From: Acidobacteria bacterium UBA2161
Lineage (GTDB): Bacteria; Acidobacteriota; Vicinamibacteria; Vicinamibacterales; UBA823
DNA: 64,000 bases
Direction of reading: 5' to 3'
Assembly: GCA_002328835.1 (NCBI GenBank)
Contig: DCWN01000041.1
Location: 29,661 to 93,660, forward strand
The position numbers and the translations under genes are program-made. The notes under the pieces are model-generated. The model saw nothing but the letters and a program-made list of their open reading frames with translations, was not told the origin of the DNA and made no database searches. Below, one piece after another: positions 51,425 to 59,218 of this stretch (its first letter is position 1; each line of letters starts with the position of its first letter).

Positions 51425-53575
51425 TCAGTAGCTCGTGACGTCTTGAACGGCGCGCAGGATGTCTGCGGTTTGAGGCAGGGTGGCTTCTTCGAGGACCGGG
51501 TGGTAGCCGACGGGGCAGTCGAGCGCGCCCACGCGCTTCACGGGGGCATCGAGCTGGCCGAACAACTCGTCGGCGATACGTGCCGCCAACTCCGCCCCGA
51601 AGCCGCAGGTGAGCTGATCTTCGTGCGCGACGATCACTCGGCTGGTCCGGGTGACGGCGGCCGCGATGCCTTCCCAGTCGTACGGCGCGATCGTACGGAG
51701 GTCGAGCACGGAGGCTTCAACGCCGGCCTTCGCGGCCTGTTGTGCCGCGACCAGCGACCGCTGCACCAGTGCCCCCCACGTGACGATCACGACGTCGTCG
51801 CCAGGACGGCGGAGCGCGGAGCGCCCGAACGGGACCATGTGGTCGGTGCCGGGGTAGGCGCCCTTGTTGTAGGTCTGGCGGTAGAGGTGCTTGTGCTCGA
51901 GAAAGAGCACCGGGTCGTCGCAGCGGATCGCCGTGCGCAGCAGGCCCGACGCGTCCGCGGCGTTGGACGGATAGGCGATTCGCAGGCCGGGGAAATGGGC
52001 GAAGATGCTCTCACCCGACTGACTGTGATAGATGGCACCGCCGCGCAGGTACCCGCCGATCGGTACCCGAACCACCATCGGGCAGGAATAGGTGTTGTTC
52101 GAGCGGTAGCGCAGCATCGAAATCTCACTCCGGAGCTGCATGACCGCCGGCCAGATGTAGTCGAAGAACTGGATCTCCACCACCGGCTTCAGACCGCGAA
52201 TGGCCATGCCGAGCGCCCGTCCCACGATGTTGGCTTCGGCCAGCGGTGAGTTGAAGACGCGATCCACGCCAAACGTCCGCTGCAGGCCGTGCGTGACCTT
52301 GAAGACGCCGCCCTTGCCATCCACCTCGGCGAGCGATGCGGCGTGACTGGCATCGGCCACGTCCTCGCCGAAGATGACGATGCGGGAGTTGCGCGTCATC
52401 TCGTCCCGGAGGGTCCGATTGATGGACGCGACCATCGTCTGGAGCGCGCCCGAAGGCTGCGGCGCCACGTCAAACGCCTCCGACGTCGGATCGACGTCAG
52501 GGGAGTACACGTAGCGGGCGACCGTCTCGGCGATCGGTGGCGGCGCCGCGAGCGCGCGATCGACGGCCTCGGCGAGTTCCTTGTCGATCTCGGCTTCTAA
52601 CGTGTCTAGCTCACTCTCGGTCGCGACGCCCTCGGCGAGGCACTGCGCCCGCAGATGCGCCACCGGGTCGCGGCGGGCGTCCTCATCGCGCTCGGCCTGG
52701 GGCCGGTAGGCGCGGTCGTCGTCCGACAGTGAGTGCGAATACAGCCGTACCGTGCGCGCGTGCACCAGCGCCGGGCCACGGCGTGCGCGGACGTAGCCGA
52801 CCGCATCCTGCATCGCGTTCCAGCTGTCCGAGAGGTCGGTGCCGTCGGCGCGCGCGAGCCGAAGGCCCGGGAACGATTCGACGAGTTTCGAAATATCGCC
52901 GCCGGGCGTTTGCGCATCGACCGGCACCGAGATGGCGTAACCGTTGTCCTGAATCAGGAAGACGACAGGCAGCCGTCGCGTGCACGCGCTGTTCAGCGAT
53001 TCCCAGAACTCGCCTTCGCTCGTCGTTCCGTCGCCCAGCGAGACCAGGACGACTTCGTCGCTGTGCGCCGAAGGCTCTCGCCCGCCCTTGGCGGCGATCG
53101 CCCGATCGAGGACTCCACCTTCGGCGCAACCGACACCGTGCAGGCACTGCGTGCCCGTGGCGCTGGACGGCGACACGATATGCAACCGCCGGTCGCTCCA
53201 GTGCGACGGCATCTGTCGGCCGCCCGACGACGGGTCATCAGCCGAGCCGACGCTGCCCAGCAGCATTTCCGCCGGCGTGATGCCTACGGTCAAGCAGAGC
53301 GCGCGGTCGCGGTAGTAGGGAAACACCCAGTCGTGTCCGGCCCGCAGCGACAGACCGGCGGCCACCTGGATCGCCTCGTGGCCGGCGCCGCTGATCTGGA
53401 AATAGGCGGCGCTCTGATTCTTGAGCTGGATTTCCTTGTCGTCCAGGCGTCTCGACAGCTGCATCATGCGGTACGCGTGCAGCAGTTCTGTCCGAGAGAG
53501 TCCTGGCACCGGGCGGCGGCTTGAGGCGGTGGTGGAGCCGGTCGAGCGGGACGTGGCTGACCCTTTGACGCTCAT
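51425..53575 (-). CDS. Fused alpha-beta 2-oxoacid dehydrogenase E1 (branched-chain type)
   Basis: A 716-residue thiamine-diphosphate enzyme. Residues about 25-345 are the E1-alpha domain: RRLDDKEIQLKNQ, GAGHEAIQVAAG, PYYRDRALCLTVG and the ThDP motif GDGTTSEGEFW (from 181) to DNGYA (about 210). About 385-716 are the E1-beta domain (FGEDVADASHAASLAEVDGKGGVF region, EIQFFDYIWPAVMQLRSE, SGESIFAHFPGL, SVLDLRTIAPYDW). It probably decarboxylates branched-chain 2-oxoacids; no E2 or E3 is nearby. ATG 53575 is the only good start after the promoter. Confidence 0.92.
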   Translation of the reverse strand: MSVKGSATSRSTGSTTASSRRPVPGLSRTELLHAYRMMQLSRRLDDKEIQLKNQSAAYFQISGAGHEAIQVAAGLSLRAGHDWVFPYYRDRALCLTVGITPAEMLLGSVGSADDPSSGGRQMPSHWSDRRLHIVSPSSATGTQCLHGVGCAEGGVLDRAIAAKGGREPSAHSDEVVLVSLGDGTTSEGEFWESLNSACTRRLPVVFLIQDNGYAISVPVDAQTPGGDISKLVESFPGLRLARADGTDLSDSWNAMQDAVGYVRARRGPALVHARTVRLYSHSLSDDDRAYRPQAERDEDARRDPVAHLRAQCLAEGVATESELDTLEAEIDKELAEAVDRALAAPPPIAETVARYVYSPDVDPTSEAFDVAPQPSGALQTMVASINRTLRDEMTRNSRIVIFGEDVADASHAASLAEVDGKGGVFKVTHGLQRTFGVDRVFNSPLAEANIVGRALGMAIRGLKPVVEIQFFDYIWPAVMQLRSEISMLRYRSNNTYSCPMVVRVPIGGYLRGGAIYHSQSGESIFAHFPGLRIAYPSNAADASGLLRTAIRCDDPVLFLEHKHLYRQTYNKGAYPGTDHMVPFGRSALRRPGDDVVIVTWGALVQRSLVAAQQAAKAGVEASVLDLRTIAPYDWEGIAAAVTRTSRVIVAHEDQLTCGFGAELAARIADELFGQLDAPVKRVGALDCPVGYHPVLEEATLPQTADILRAVQDVTSY

Positions 53576-53650
53576 CGACTGGTGACTCGCTGAGGCCGCG
53601 GCGTGGAATGCTGACCGCCGACGTCGGTCCTCCTCGAGCTGAACCGCGAC

Positions 53651-53677
53651 ATTATAGCACCGGATTTCCGACGTCAA
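53651..53677 (-). promoter_or_regulatory. Extended -10 promoter of the E1 gene
   Basis: TGC-TATAAT (TATAAT at 53656-53651) with TTGACG (53677-53672) at a short 15-bp spacing on the minus strand. The extended -10 can compensate. The leader is about 70 nt. Confidence 0.6.
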
Positions 53678-53705
53678 ATCAGGAGATCGGATGACGTAAA
53701 TCGCT

Positions 53706-53753
53706 TAAAATACAGCAGTTATGGTTCCGCTCCTGAACAGGATCGCGTCGTGA
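53706..53753 (+). promoter_or_regulatory. -10 box and 10-codon leader ORF of the cupin gene
   Basis: TAAAAT (53706-53711), then 9 nt and ATG 53721 opening MVPLLNRIAS, whose TGA (53751-53753) overlaps the cupin GTG (53750). The layout matches that of pyrE. Confidence 0.35.
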
Positions 53754-54103
53754 CCGACAGGCGTATCCACCGCTGGGACGACATCGCTCCCGAAAAGGTC
53801 ACGGAGATGATGTCTCGCAAGATCGTCGCCGGATCGCGGGCGCTGATCGCCCAGGTGTACCTCAAGCAGGGTGCGCTCGTGCCGCTGCATGCGCACGAGA
53901 GCGAACAGTTGACGTACGTGCTGCAGGGCAGTCTGCGGGTGGTCGTGGATGGCGAGGAAGCGATCGTGCGGGCCGGCGAAGTCGTGCACATTCCGTCGGG
54001 GATCGCCCACCAGGCCGAGGCGTTGGCCGACACACTCGAACTCGACGTGTTTAGTCCTGTGCGGGAGGACTGGTTGGTCGATCGGCTCGACGGCGATGGG
54101 TGA
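53750..54103 (+). CDS. Cupin-domain protein
   Basis: A 117-residue single-domain cupin. Motif 1 (PLHAHESEQLTYVLQG, with the two His and Glu metal ligands) and motif 2 (GEVVHIPSGIAHQAEAL, with Pro-Gly and His) form the metal-binding barrel. Many such proteins are dioxygenases, isomerases or sensors; none can be chosen. GTG 53750 has AACAGGA upstream. It is divergent from E1 and convergent with the rhomboid gene. Confidence 0.85.
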   Translation: MTDRRIHRWDDIAPEKVTEMMSRKIVAGSRALIAQVYLKQGALVPLHAHESEQLTYVLQGSLRVVVDGEEAIVRAGEVVHIPSGIAHQAEALADTLELDVFSPVREDWLVDRLDGDG

Positions 54104-54144
54104 CCGATTCTGGCCGAACGGCGGCAGTGGCCAGTGCTCAGTGA

Positions 54145-54891
54145 TTAGTGGATCCGGTCGTTCCAGTCGTCGCGCCGCCCGCCCGGATGGACGCCGAACC
54201 GGCGCCGCAACCGGTTCATCTTCCACTTGATGTACTGATACTTGAGTTCGCCGATCAGGCCGCCCGTCCCGCCCTTCAGGTACAGGTAGCCGGCCACCAG
54301 TCCGCCCAGGTGCGCCGAGTGCGAGACTCCGCCGCCCGCGCCGCTCACCGACGACATGAAGACGAAGGCGCCGATGATCATAACGAAGTATTTCGCCGGC
54401 ACCGGAAAGAGGAAGTACATGTAGATCGGGCGATCGGGATAGTACAGAGCAAATGCCAGAAGGACGCCGTAGATGGCGCCGGACGCGCCGATCGTGGGGA
54501 TCGCATACATCTGATCGGCACCAGGCATCGGCAGGAGCGCCCAGATCAGCACGGTCGCGGCGGCACCGAGCCCGGTCACGAAGTAGTACTTGATGAATGC
54601 TTCGGTGCCCCAGAGCCGTTCCAACTCCACGCCGAACATCCAGAGCGCAAGCATGTTGAAGAGAATATGAGAAAAGCCTCCGTGCAGGAACAGGTAGGTC
54701 ACCGGCTGCCAGAGCCAGAAGCGTTCGAAGACGGCGGCGGGTGTCAGGCCGAAGAAGATGACCAGCCCCGGCGCCAGCCTCTGCATGACAAACACGCCGA
54801 CGTTCGCCCAGATGATCATCTTGATGGCCGGAGAGATCCCACCAGGGCCGAACGACTGAACGCTGGAGGCGTAGCGGTAGCGGCGCATCAT
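54145..54891 (-). CDS. Rhomboid-family intramembrane serine protease
   Basis: A 248-residue membrane protein with six or so helices. The catalytic Ser is in GASGAIYG and the His in HSAHLGGLVAGYLYL; HGGFSHILFNMLALWMFG is the family's L1/helix-2 signature. The basic C-terminal tail (KWKMNRLRRRFG...) is cytosolic. Rhomboids cleave single-pass membrane proteins; substrates unknown. The ATG is at 54891, with an upstream TACGAT box about 60 nt away. Confidence 0.9.
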   Translation of the reverse strand: MMRRYRYASSVQSFGPGGISPAIKMIIWANVGVFVMQRLAPGLVIFFGLTPAAVFERFWLWQPVTYLFLHGGFSHILFNMLALWMFGVELERLWGTEAFIKYYFVTGLGAAATVLIWALLPMPGADQMYAIPTIGASGAIYGVLLAFALYYPDRPIYMYFLFPVPAKYFVMIIGAFVFMSSVSGAGGGVSHSAHLGGLVAGYLYLKGGTGGLIGELKYQYIKWKMNRLRRRFGVHPGGRRDDWNDRIH

Positions 54892-54985
54892 CGAGACCGG
54901 TTCGAGCTGGCCGTGACCGGTCGATCACGGAACTCGAGCCATCGTACCATAGCCATCGGCGGTGAATGCCGTGTCGCCGCCACAC

Positions 54986-56635
54986 TCAGACGGTGGAACG
55001 TGGTGTCGAGAGGCGCGCCATTAGCCGGCGGCGCGCTTCGTTGAACTCCTCAATCCGCAGCACCCGTGCGGCAGCCGTAAGTACGACGACGCCCACGCCA
55101 ATCGCCGAACCAACACCGATCGCCCGCTGCCATGTGGTGGGATCGGTCCAGAACGTGGCGAGCCAGCGCTCGGTCGCCAGCGCTGCCCAGCCCATCACCG
55201 CCGAGGCCACGGCTATCTTGACGAAGGCGACCGCGATCCGCCGGGCCTCCAGCCCTTCGAACCGCCGCCGCAGCAGAACGAGCAGGGCAGCCGCATTTAA
55301 CAGCGCGGCGATCGACGTGCCCAGAGCCAGGCCGCGGAAGCCCATGAACCGAACCAGCACCAGGTTCAGCGCGACGTTCAGGCCGACCGACGCAACGCTG
55401 ACCAGTGCGGGCGTCCGGCTGTCCTTGAGGGCGTAGAAGGTCGGCACGGCGATCTTGACCGCCGAATAGCCGAGCAACCCTGGCGCGTAGAACGTCAGGG
55501 CCGCGGCGGTGGCTGCGGTGTCGGTTGCGGTGAAGTTGCCGCGCTCGAAGATGAGGGCGACGATCGGCGCGGCGAGCGCCACCAGACCAACGGTTGCCGG
55601 GACGTTCAGCATGAGCATCAGCCGCAACCCGCTCGAGACCGTCCGCCGCATTTCGTCGGGCGCCTGGCGCGCCGCCTGGCGCGCCAGGGTCGGCAGTGCC
55701 GCAGTTGCGATGGAGACGCCGAACAGCCCGATCGGTAGGTACATCAGCCGAAACGCGTAGCTGAGCCACGAGACGGCGCCGGTGCCCTCGCCCGTGGCGA
55801 GTACGGTGTTGACCAGCAGGTTGATCTGCACGGCCGCGAGGCCCAACGTGCCGGGTCCCATCAGGCGGAGGACCTCGCGCAGGCCCCGGTCGCGTGGGTC
55901 GAGGATCGGGCGATAGCGGAAGCCGGCGCGGTGGAGGGCGGGCCACTGGAGCAGCACCTGCCCGAAGCCACCGACCAGCGCGCCGAGGGCCATTCCCGTG
56001 ATTGGCGGCAGCCCCAGGCTCGGCATGACCGGAACCAGCGCGAATCCACTCGCAATCATGGCGAGGTTGAACATGGCTGGGGAGAGCGCCGGCGTGAAGA
56101 ACTGCTGCAGTGAATTCAGCATGCCCATCAGCACCGCGGCGATCGCCACGAGACTGAGGAATGGCAGCATGATGCGTGTGAGTTGGGTCGTCAGCGCCAG
56201 CTTGCCGGGGACGTCGTCGAAGTCTGCCGCCAGCAACGCGACCAGTTGAGGCGCGAAGAAGATGCCGGCGACGACGATCAGCCCGGTGACCAACAGCAGG
56301 GCATTGATCAATTGGTTGCCGAGCTGCCACGCCTGGGTGCGGCCCTGGGTCGTCAGCCGTCGGGTGAACGTCGGCACAAACGCGGCACTCATCGCGCCCT
56401 CGGCGAACAGGTCGCGCATCAGATTCGGAATGCGGAATCCGATATAGAAGGCGTCCATGGCGTTGCCCGCGCCGAACAGGTAGGCCAGCACCTGGTCGCG
56501 GACGAGGCCGAGGAGGCGGCTCGTCATCGTCGCGGCGCCGATGACGCTAGCCGATCGGACGAGCTGACCTGAGGGTGAAGATGGGGGCGCGGGCGTCGAC
56601 CCGCGTTCAGACGCGGCGGGCGGTGCGGCGGTCAT
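54986..56635 (-). CDS. murJ: Lipid II flippase MurJ
   Basis: Flips lipid II across the inner membrane for peptidoglycan synthesis. 549 residues with about fourteen helices. Family features are TMTSRLLGLVRDQVLAYLFG region, GNAMDAFYIGFRIPNLMRDLFAEGAMSAAFVP region (RIPNLMRDLFAEGA) with conserved Arg and Asp residues of the central cavity, and SYAFRLMYLPIGLFGVSIATA region. The N-terminal 25 residues are a Pro/Ala/Ser-rich, soluble lead. ATG 56635 starts it. Divergent from the ECF sigma gene. Confidence 0.94.
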   Translation of the reverse strand: MTAAPPAASERGSTPAPPSSPSGQLVRSASVIGAATMTSRLLGLVRDQVLAYLFGAGNAMDAFYIGFRIPNLMRDLFAEGAMSAAFVPTFTRRLTTQGRTQAWQLGNQLINALLLVTGLIVVAGIFFAPQLVALLAADFDDVPGKLALTTQLTRIMLPFLSLVAIAAVLMGMLNSLQQFFTPALSPAMFNLAMIASGFALVPVMPSLGLPPITGMALGALVGGFGQVLLQWPALHRAGFRYRPILDPRDRGLREVLRLMGPGTLGLAAVQINLLVNTVLATGEGTGAVSWLSYAFRLMYLPIGLFGVSIATAALPTLARQAARQAPDEMRRTVSSGLRLMLMLNVPATVGLVALAAPIVALIFERGNFTATDTAATAAALTFYAPGLLGYSAVKIAVPTFYALKDSRTPALVSVASVGLNVALNLVLVRFMGFRGLALGTSIAALLNAAALLVLLRRRFEGLEARRIAVAFVKIAVASAVMGWAALATERWLATFWTDPTTWQRAIGVGSAIGVGVVVLTAAARVLRIEEFNEARRRLMARLSTPRSTV

Positions 56636-56711
56636 CGGCTGTGCCAGCCTAACATAGGGCTTTGGCGCGTCGGCGGCGCCTGGCTCGTCGTGACGGCGTC
56701 GTTCCGACGTC

Positions 56712-56741
56712 TTACACAACGAGCCTGACCCGGGGTTATAG
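56712..56741 (+). promoter_or_regulatory. Candidate promoter of the ECF sigma gene (leaderless layout)
   Basis: TTACAC (56712-56717), an 18-bp spacer and TTATAG (56736-56741). The GTG start is 7 nt further on, and no ribosome-binding site is seen. Confidence 0.4.
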
Positions 56742-56748
56742 ACCGCTA

Positions 56749-57249
56749 GTGAGAGGCACAACGACATTCGGCGATCTCATCGACGCGCACCAGGCCGAGC
56801 TGATGCGGTACCTCGTACGGCTGAGCGGTAACCGGGCCGATGCGGACGATCTGTTCCAGGAGACGTTCCTCCGCGCGTTCCGGGCCTTCCGCCGCCTGCG
56901 AGCGCGGTCGAATCATCGCGCGTGGCTGTACCGCATCGCGACCAATGTGTTTCTGAATCACCGACGCGCGGCAGGCCGCCGACGTGAGACGTCGCTCGGC
57001 CGAGATTTTGAAGCCTGGTTCGGATCGACCGCGCAGTCCGACGCGGTGGCCTCGCTCACACTCCGGCGCGTCGTCGAGGCCCTATCGCGGCGCCAGCGCT
57101 CGGCGTTTCTGCAACGGAATCTGCAGGGCCGGTCGTACACCGACATCGGCGCGTCACTCGGGTGCAGCGCAACGACTGCCAGAGCCCATGTCTATCAGGC
57201 GGCCAAACGCGTCAGACGCGCGCTGACGCCGAGGGGAGGACAATCATGA
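56749..57249 (+). CDS. ECF-type RNA polymerase sigma factor
   Basis: A 166-residue two-domain sigma factor. Sigma-2 spans about residues 8-80 (DLIDAHQAELMRYLVRL, DADDLFQETFLRAFRAF, WLYRIATNVFLNHRR). Sigma-4 spans about 105-165 (ALSRRQRSAFLQRNLQG, YTDIGASLGCSATTARAHVYQAAKRVRR). It lacks sigma-1 and sigma-3, as ECF factors do. GTG 56749 is the best start given the domain; in-frame TTG or GTG codons upstream would add unstructured residues. It overlaps the next gene by 4 bp (ATGA), the arrangement typical of sigma and anti-sigma pairs. Confidence 0.88.
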   Translation: MRGTTTFGDLIDAHQAELMRYLVRLSGNRADADDLFQETFLRAFRAFRRLRARSNHRAWLYRIATNVFLNHRRAAGRRRETSLGRDFEAWFGSTAQSDAVASLTLRRVVEALSRRQRSAFLQRNLQGRSYTDIGASLGCSATTARAHVYQAAKRVRRALTPRGGQS

Positions 57250-58019
57250 CCATGAGGATGACCCAGGCGATGACCTGCGCGACCTTTGCGACCGCCGTCG
57301 ATACGGCATTGGTGGGCGACGCCGACCGCCGGACGCTGGGCCTCGCGGCCCGCCATGCGCGCAGCTGCGGACGCTGCGCCGGCATCTGGCCCGAAGTGGA
57401 GCGGGCGATCGAGACGCTCGACGCGGTCGGCGCGCGGACCGAGGTGCTGGTCATTGAGGCAGACCTGACGGCGGCGCGCCAGCGCCTCCGGGTCGGGTTC
57501 GAGCAGATCGGTCAGCCGCCGGTCCGCTTCAGTTCGTGGCGGTCCCCCGTGGGCGAGATCTTCTTTGGGATGTCCGATCGCGGCCTGTGTGACGTCACGT
57601 TCGGTGTCCGACGGGACAGTGACTACCGGCGGCGTCTGGCACAGCGCGCGCCGGAGGTCTGGCGTGACGACACGGCGTTGAACGAGATCCGCAGCGAGTT
57701 CGCCGCCTATTTTGCCGGTCGGACACGGACGTTCTCCGTGCCGACCGACCTCAGAGGCGTGACCCCGTTCGCCGGGCGGGTGCTGCGGCTGGCCCATGCG
57801 GTTCCGTTCGGTCAGGCGATCAGCTACGGATCGCTGGCTCGACGGCTCGGTCAGCCGCGCGCCGGACGGGCTGTGGGGAACGCGCTGGGAAGGAATCCGG
57901 TTCCCATCGTCATCCCCTGCCATCGCGTCGTTCGCGCCGGCGGCCAGCTGGGCGGGTACGTGGGCGGTGCGGCGGTGAAGCGGGCGTTGCTCGATCTCGA
58001 GGGCTACCGAGCGAGTTGA
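57246..58019 (+). CDS. Anti-sigma-type zinc finger fused to O6-alkylguanine-DNA alkyltransferase
   Basis: A 257-residue fusion. Residues 1 to about 75 resemble the zinc-binding anti-sigma (ZAS) domain: Cys11 (MTCATF), then His37-x3-Cys41-x2-Cys44 (HARSCGRC) followed by a helix. Residues about 95-257 are a complete Ogt/MGMT: an N-terminal RNase-H-like part, FGQAISYGSLARRLG, the Arg-finger segment RAVGNALGRNP, and PCHRVV with the alkyl-accepting Cys225. No membrane helix is present. ATG 57246 overlaps the sigma stop. Ogt repairs O6-methylguanine by suicide transfer. The arrangement suggests an alkylation-sensing anti-sigma (inference). Confidence 0.88.
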   Translation: MTMRMTQAMTCATFATAVDTALVGDADRRTLGLAARHARSCGRCAGIWPEVERAIETLDAVGARTEVLVIEADLTAARQRLRVGFEQIGQPPVRFSSWRSPVGEIFFGMSDRGLCDVTFGVRRDSDYRRRLAQRAPEVWRDDTALNEIRSEFAAYFAGRTRTFSVPTDLRGVTPFAGRVLRLAHAVPFGQAISYGSLARRLGQPRAGRAVGNALGRNPVPIVIPCHRVVRAGGQLGGYVGGAAVKRALLDLEGYRAS

Positions 58020-58040
58020 GCCGGGACCGTCGCGGCCCCC

Positions 58041-58490
58041 TTATGTGGTCAGCTTCTGCTTTACGAGGGCGCTGACGGCGGCGCCGTCGACGGTCTGTCC
58101 GGCCAGTTGCGCCATCACCTGCTTCATGACCCGCCCGATGTCTTTGGGCGACGTCGCGCCGGTCTCGGTGATCGCCGCCTCGACCTCGCGCATGACCTCG
58201 GCCTCGTCCATCGGCGGTGGCAGGTAGGATTCCAGCAGCGCCAGTTCGGCCTTCTCCTGCGCGACGAGCTCGGTCCGGCCGGCCTTCTCGAATTGCTCGA
58301 TGGAGTCCCGCCGCTGCTTGGCCAGCGTCGCGGCGACCTTCTGCGCTTCTGCCTCGGAGAGTTCCCGGCCGATCTCCACGCGACGGTTGACCAGGGCGGT
58401 CTTCAGCATCCGCAACGGGCCGAGCGTGGCCTGATCGCGCTGCCGCATCGCGTTCGTCATCGCTTCGTTGACGCGTGCCAGGAGGTCCAT
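58041..58490 (-). CDS. GatB/YqeY-domain protein
   Basis: A 149-residue helical protein of the YqeY family, related to the C-terminal domain of GatB. Recognisable are MLKTALVNRRVEIGRELSE, EKAELALLESYLPPPMDE and the tail GRVMKQVMAQLAGQTVDGAAVSALVK region. It is linked to tRNA-dependent amidation by homology, but its function is not established. ATG 58490 is the start. Convergent with the Ogt fusion gene. Confidence 0.88.
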   Translation of the reverse strand: MDLLARVNEAMTNAMRQRDQATLGPLRMLKTALVNRRVEIGRELSEAEAQKVAATLAKQRRDSIEQFEKAGRTELVAQEKAELALLESYLPPPMDEAEVMREVEAAITETGATSPKDIGRVMKQVMAQLAGQTVDGAAVSALVKQKLTT

Positions 58491-58514
58491 GCCGGAGGCG
58501 AACCAGAGACCGAG

Positions 58515-59186
58515 CTACTCGGGTCGGTTGGGTGGCGGCGTCTGTGGCGACGGCATGATGATGCCTGGCCGCGGCGCCGTCTGCGGTGTCTCACCGTTGG
58601 GCGACGGTGGCCGCAAGAACGGATTGCCTTGCATCGGCGCGGGCGCTGGCACGGGTGGGGCGAGGGGCAGCGCCGGCGGCACAGCTTGCGGCGTTTGCAG
58701 CCCCGGTGGGGTGCCGGCGGGCTGGATTCCTGGAGGTCGGATCGCGCTGATCGACGGCACCTGCCGGGTCATCGGGGGCGGATTCGGCGCCGGTGCCGCG
58801 CTGGCCCGCGCGGGCGCGGACTCCGAGACGAAGATGAGGATCCGATCGAATCGTGAGGCGCCGGAGGCACCCGCGGGTCGCGGCGCGGCCACGTAGCCCG
58901 TTGCAGCGCGCAGCAGCGTTTCCAATGCTCGCGCCTCGGGGACCTGCTCCAACGTCAGGGTGATCCGCTCGTTCGCGAGCTTGTCCGCGTTGAGGACCAG
59001 CGTATCGCCCAGCCGGGCCCATTCCGCCAGTACCTCTCCGACCGACGCGTCGCGAGCGACAAGCGAGACGCGCCCCTGATTGAGGCTCAGCGCGATCTCC
59101 TGAGCGCCGGCGCCGACGGTGGGAAGGACGGCGAACGCCACGACGAGGCGGAAGATCACTGGCGCGGGGGCAAGAACGGTCCGCAT
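58515..59186 (-). CDS. Exported proline-rich protein with STN-like domain
   Basis: A 223-residue protein with a signal peptide (LVVAFAVLPTVGAGAQ), then about 80 residues resembling a secretin/TonB short N-terminal (STN) fold (VSLVARDASVGEVLAEWARLGDTLVLNADKL region, LTLEQVPEARALETLL). About 105 residues of Pro/Ala-rich low complexity follow, ending PPPNRPE. STN domains usually belong to secretins or TonB receptors; here no channel domain follows. It may be a periplasmic adaptor. The specific role is unknown. A TATACT box lies 18 nt before the ATG at 59186. Confidence 0.65.
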   Translation of the reverse strand: MRTVLAPAPVIFRLVVAFAVLPTVGAGAQEIALSLNQGRVSLVARDASVGEVLAEWARLGDTLVLNADKLANERITLTLEQVPEARALETLLRAATGYVAAPRPAGASGASRFDRILIFVSESAPARASAAPAPNPPPMTRQVPSISAIRPPGIQPAGTPPGLQTPQAVPPALPLAPPVPAPAPMQGNPFLRPPSPNGETPQTAPRPGIIMPSPQTPPPNRPE

Positions 59187-59204
59187 CTGAAAGGTCTCGC
59201 TAGC

Positions 59205-59210
59205 AGTATA
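59205..59210 (-). promoter_or_regulatory. -10 box of the STN-like gene
   Basis: TATACT on the minus strand within the gap after the epimerase gene, giving a leader of about 11 nt. The -35 is weak. Confidence 0.35.
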
Positions 59211-59218
59211 CGCCGCTC

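Noticed and set aside
51097..51431. ORFs on both strands in the hairpin-rich intergenic region
   Set aside because: They are short, arise from GC palindromes and have no start signals or family resemblance.
58107..58856. 249-residue plus-strand ORF opposite yqeY and the STN-like gene
   Set aside because: Arg/Gly-rich shadow spanning two genes on the other strand.
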